From Candidatus Gastranaerophilales bacterium (GTDB lineage: Bacteria; Cyanobacteriota; Vampirovibrionia; Gastranaerophilales; Gastranaerophilaceae), in NCBI GenBank assembly GCA_947630355.1, contig CANRHJ010000099.1:1-7379 (forward strand): DNA of 7,379 nucleotides. Direction: 5' to 3'. The position numbers were made by a program, and so were the translations under genes. The notes under the pieces were generated by a model. The model was not told the DNA's origin, did no database searches, and saw only the letters and a program-made list of their open reading frames with translations. This document shows positions 5,744 through 7,379 of this stretch, in pieces; the first letter of the stretch is position 1, and the number at the start of each line of letters is the position of its first letter.

Positions 5744-6637
5744 ATGAAAATTTCAGCTATAAACGGATTTTATACAAAAATACCAAACAATAAAGTAAAC
5801 AAAAATCCGAAAAAGAATACGACCTTTAAAGGAATATATATTGATACGGCGGCAAATATAGGTGTTGCAAGAGATGAAGAATCATATATCAGTTTTTTGC
5901 GGAAAGATGCTTTATTATTAAATGAAATAGCCTCGAGATATCCAAATCAGGATTGTTTTCTGTGCAGCGGATACAAAGGAAGGCCGCGTCTTGAATACAG
6001 AGAGAAGCCGCCAATTGTACAACCCTTTCAAAATACTATGTATAGAGTATACAGGACGGAAGTAGATATAGACGATGAGGAATATCCGTCAATACCGCTT
6101 ATTATTAAAGAAGATTCACCAATGAATTTTTTAATCGGAGTTCCGTCTTTTATATCAACAAATCCGTCATTGGAATTTACCGTCCAAGCCGGATACGAGG
6201 TACATAAAAAAATCCTTGAAAAGAAATATCAAATACTTGATATTGTAGGTAAGAATGAAAGTATAGACTTTGGCGGGGAAACCGTTGTTGACAAAGCGAG
6301 AAAAGCAGCGGAGGATGTAGAATATGCCGTAACAAGATTTCTGCTGGAATGTTCGTATGCAGTCTTAACGGACAGAGCTTCTGCAAGACAGATTTATGAA
6401 TCAAATTATCCGAAAGCTCAAGTAGCTCTTGATGCAAAAAGAAGGCTGGATTTAACTACTCCTTATAAAGATATACCCAAGCCGAAGTCTGATGAAGAAG
6501 AACTTGATATATGTAAATATGCACTGAAAAAGTTCCCAAATCTGAAAGAAAACAAGGATAGAGTTGAATATCTTACAAAATACATGTATGACAGAGGTAT
6601 AATTCTTGAAGACAGCGCAAAAATACGCAGATACTAA
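5744..6637 (+). CDS. Conserved-looking cytoplasmic protein of unknown function
   Basis: A 297-residue protein, the only plus-strand gene in the window, which I cannot assign to a named family. The first 30 residues are Lys/Asn-rich and end in TTFKG (26-30), a low-complexity leader without a hydrophobic core, so it is not a classical signal peptide. The body is soluble and charged. It includes FLRKDALLLNEIASRYPNQD (51-70), a Cys pair in DCFLCSGYKGRP (70-81), EYREKPPIVQPF (84-95), a hydrophobic strand region NFLIGVPSFISTNPSLEF (128-145), a GYEVHKKILEKKYQILDIVG stretch (150-169), GKNESIDFGGE (169-179) and a helical C-terminal half (181-297). No membrane segment is evident. It has a strong Shine-Dalgarno and normal start. 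It diverges from the membrane-protein pair and converges on rnpB, with three bases between its stop and the RNA end. Confidence 0.88.
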   Translation: MKISAINGFYTKIPNNKVNKNPKKNTTFKGIYIDTAANIGVARDEESYISFLRKDALLLNEIASRYPNQDCFLCSGYKGRPRLEYREKPPIVQPFQNTMYRVYRTEVDIDDEEYPSIPLIIKEDSPMNFLIGVPSFISTNPSLEFTVQAGYEVHKKILEKKYQILDIVGKNESIDFGGETVVDKARKAAEDVEYAVTRFLLECSYAVLTDRASARQIYESNYPKAQVALDAKRRLDLTTPYKDIPKPKSDEEELDICKYALKKFPNLKENKDRVEYLTKYMYDRGIILEDSAKIRRY

Positions 6638-6640
6638 AAA

Positions 6641-6968
6641 AGAGAGCATATCATAAGCCGGATTCTGTTTCTAAACAATCATCTGTCTCGACATTAAGTT
6701 ACCTTAATGCTCAAGCGATTTTTTTAAAGACGGCGGGTCACCTTATCCTTTAATTCAATCTTGCACCCGAACGGAGTTTACCCGGCAGATACCTCACGAT
6801 ATCTCCTGTAGTCTTTTACACTACCGTTGCACCTGAACCTCATCGGTTGTTTACTTTTCTGTGGCACTGGTCCTGAAGTCGCCTTCGGCGGACGTTATCC
6901 GTCGTTCTGCCCTTGGGTGTCCGGACTTTCCTCATATATTACTATACGCGATTGTTCGTATGCTCTCT
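6641..6968 (-). ncRNA. rnpB: RNase P RNA, bacterial type A
   Basis: The catalytic RNA that removes 5' leaders from tRNA precursors, about 328 bases. The ends form a perfect 10-bp P1 helix: AGAGAGCATA (6968-6959) with TATGCTCTCT (6650-6641). Conserved region I reads GAGGAAAGTCCGGACACC (6933-6916) and conserved region V reads ACAGAATCCGGCTTATGA (6668-6651). The mid region has AGTGCCACAGAAAA, GGTGCAAC and a GTAAAC...GGGTGCAAGA segment. The CCA-binding loop region ATAAGGTGACCC (6746-6735) keeps the GGT that contacts the tRNA 3' end. In P4 a usual G-C pair is replaced by A-T on both sides (GGAC with AATCC), keeping the helix. Six T follow at 6641-6636 and overlap the stop codon of the convergent gene. 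The terminal bases are set by the P1 helix and may be off by a few. Confidence 0.97.
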
Positions 6969-6973
6969 TAAAT

Positions 6974-7002
6974 ATTATATTATAAATTTACATTTTTTTA
7001 AA
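6974..7002 (-). promoter_or_regulatory. Promoter of rnpB, overlapping the protease 3' end
   Basis: TATAAT at 6979-6974 (part of a double TATAATATAAT) with TTTAAA at 7002-6997 and a 17-base spacer. It predicts a transcript start at about 6967, matching the P1-defined 5' end at 6968. The -35 box lies in the last codons of the metalloprotease gene. Confidence 0.65.
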
Positions 7003-7379
7003 TTTATTTATTATGTCTGCAGGTAACTTGATTTTTTGAATAGACATTTGAAATTTTTTCATTTGAGCCAGCTTATCCTGTTCTTCTTCCAAGTTTCTGG
7101 TTTTGACATTAATACCATTTAAAGTTTTCTGGAATTCAGATTGGCCTGTCGAGAGTTTCATAATTATATCGTCAATATTATCACAGTTTAATGAATATCT
7201 GCTGCATAACGTTTGAGCGGAAGCACCATAAGGCAGATTATACAGCCATCTTACCGAATTTATATCACGTTGGGAAAGTCTTACAACACCGTATTGATGA
7301 GGCGTATACATTATATCTCCGGGATTTGGCGAATGTCCCAAACCTATTGCATGCCCGATTTCATGCAATATTGTATGAA
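6988..7379 (-). CDS. Matrixin-like zinc metalloprotease, C-terminal part (truncated by window edge)
   Basis: The 3' end of a peptidase M10A-type gene; 129 codons are present and the frame continues beyond the edge. The visible part starts HTILHEIGHAIGLGHS, with the zinc-binding HExxHxxGxxH motif (three His ligands and the catalytic Glu) and the serine typical after the third His. The Met-turn follows in GDIMYTP, then LSQRDINSVRWLYNLP, the closing helix of the matrixin domain. A 76-residue extension comes after the catalytic domain. It has two Cys in LCSRYSLNCDN and a charged, probably coiled-coil stretch (LEEEQDKLAQMKKFQ), and it ends KKM. Such proteases are usually secreted, but the N-terminus that would show a signal peptide is outside the window. 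The TTG at 7368 is not a start: the frame is open upstream and the motif continues through it. Target and role are unknown. Confidence 0.9.
   Translation of the reverse strand, partial: HTILHEIGHAIGLGHSPNPGDIMYTPHQYGVVRLSQRDINSVRWLYNLPYGASAQTLCSRYSLNCDNIDDIIMKLSTGQSEFQKTLNGINVKTRNLEEEQDKLAQMKKFQMSIQKIKLPADIINKFKKM

Noticed and set aside
5744..5830. N-terminal 30 residues of the 5744 protein as a secretion signal peptide
   Set aside because: There is no hydrophobic core; the stretch is Lys/Asn-rich and low complexity.
6177..6649. Minus-strand open frames opposite the gene at 5744 (6177-6437 and 6452-6649)
   Set aside because: They are antisense to a well-formed gene with a strong ribosome site; their composition is that of shadow frames.
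7366..7368. TTG at 7368 as start of a short protease-like gene
   Set aside because: The frame is open upstream to the window edge (HTIL before HEIGH) and the catalytic domain needs its N-terminal half, so this is an internal Leu codon.

Overview
This window is AT-rich, roughly one third GC by eye, and comes from a bacterial chromosome. It carries three housekeeping genes: leucyl-tRNA synthetase, an arginine tRNA and the RNase P RNA. The rest is poorly characterised accessory protein genes. The type A RNase P RNA, a heptosyltransferase-like GT9 enzyme that points to a Gram-negative envelope, a small DUF6812-like protein and lineage-specific proteins with Asn/Lys-rich N-termini ending in a '(S/T)FK' motif together suggest a non-photosynthetic relative of cyanobacteria (Melainabacteria/Vampirovibrionia, possibly Gastranaerophilales). 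This placement is inferred from the look of the sequence and has not been tested by a search. Genes read with the standard bacterial code.

All genes lie on the minus strand except one. Read in the direction of transcription, from the high-coordinate end, the window opens with the C-terminal part of a secreted matrixin-like zinc metalloprotease (6988-7379, cut by the edge). The RNase P RNA rnpB (6641-6968) follows, with its promoter overlapping the protease 3' end. The single plus-strand gene (5744-6637, unknown family) converges on rnpB with only three bases between them. Its 5' end diverges from a two-gene unit of unknown membrane proteins (5592-4855 and 4862-3828) whose reading frames overlap by 8 bases. 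That unit ends in an intrinsic-terminator-like hairpin lying inside the last codons of the second gene.

Next come a GC-rich 44-base island framed by a perfect 10-bp AT inverted repeat, tRNA-Arg(CCG) (3753-3680), and a compact three-gene set: a DUF6812-like small protein, a GT9 glycosyltransferase one base behind it, and a WG-repeat-like exported protein 34 bases later. leuS follows with its own good promoter and a GTG start. It runs off the low-coordinate edge, so only the N-terminal 383 codons are present.

The parts most worth a second look are the coupled pair of unknown membrane proteins, the divergent unknown gene with a possible ribosome-site hairpin, and the GC-rich element directly abutting the tRNA 5' end. 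No CRISPR array, insertion sequence or phage gene is visible.
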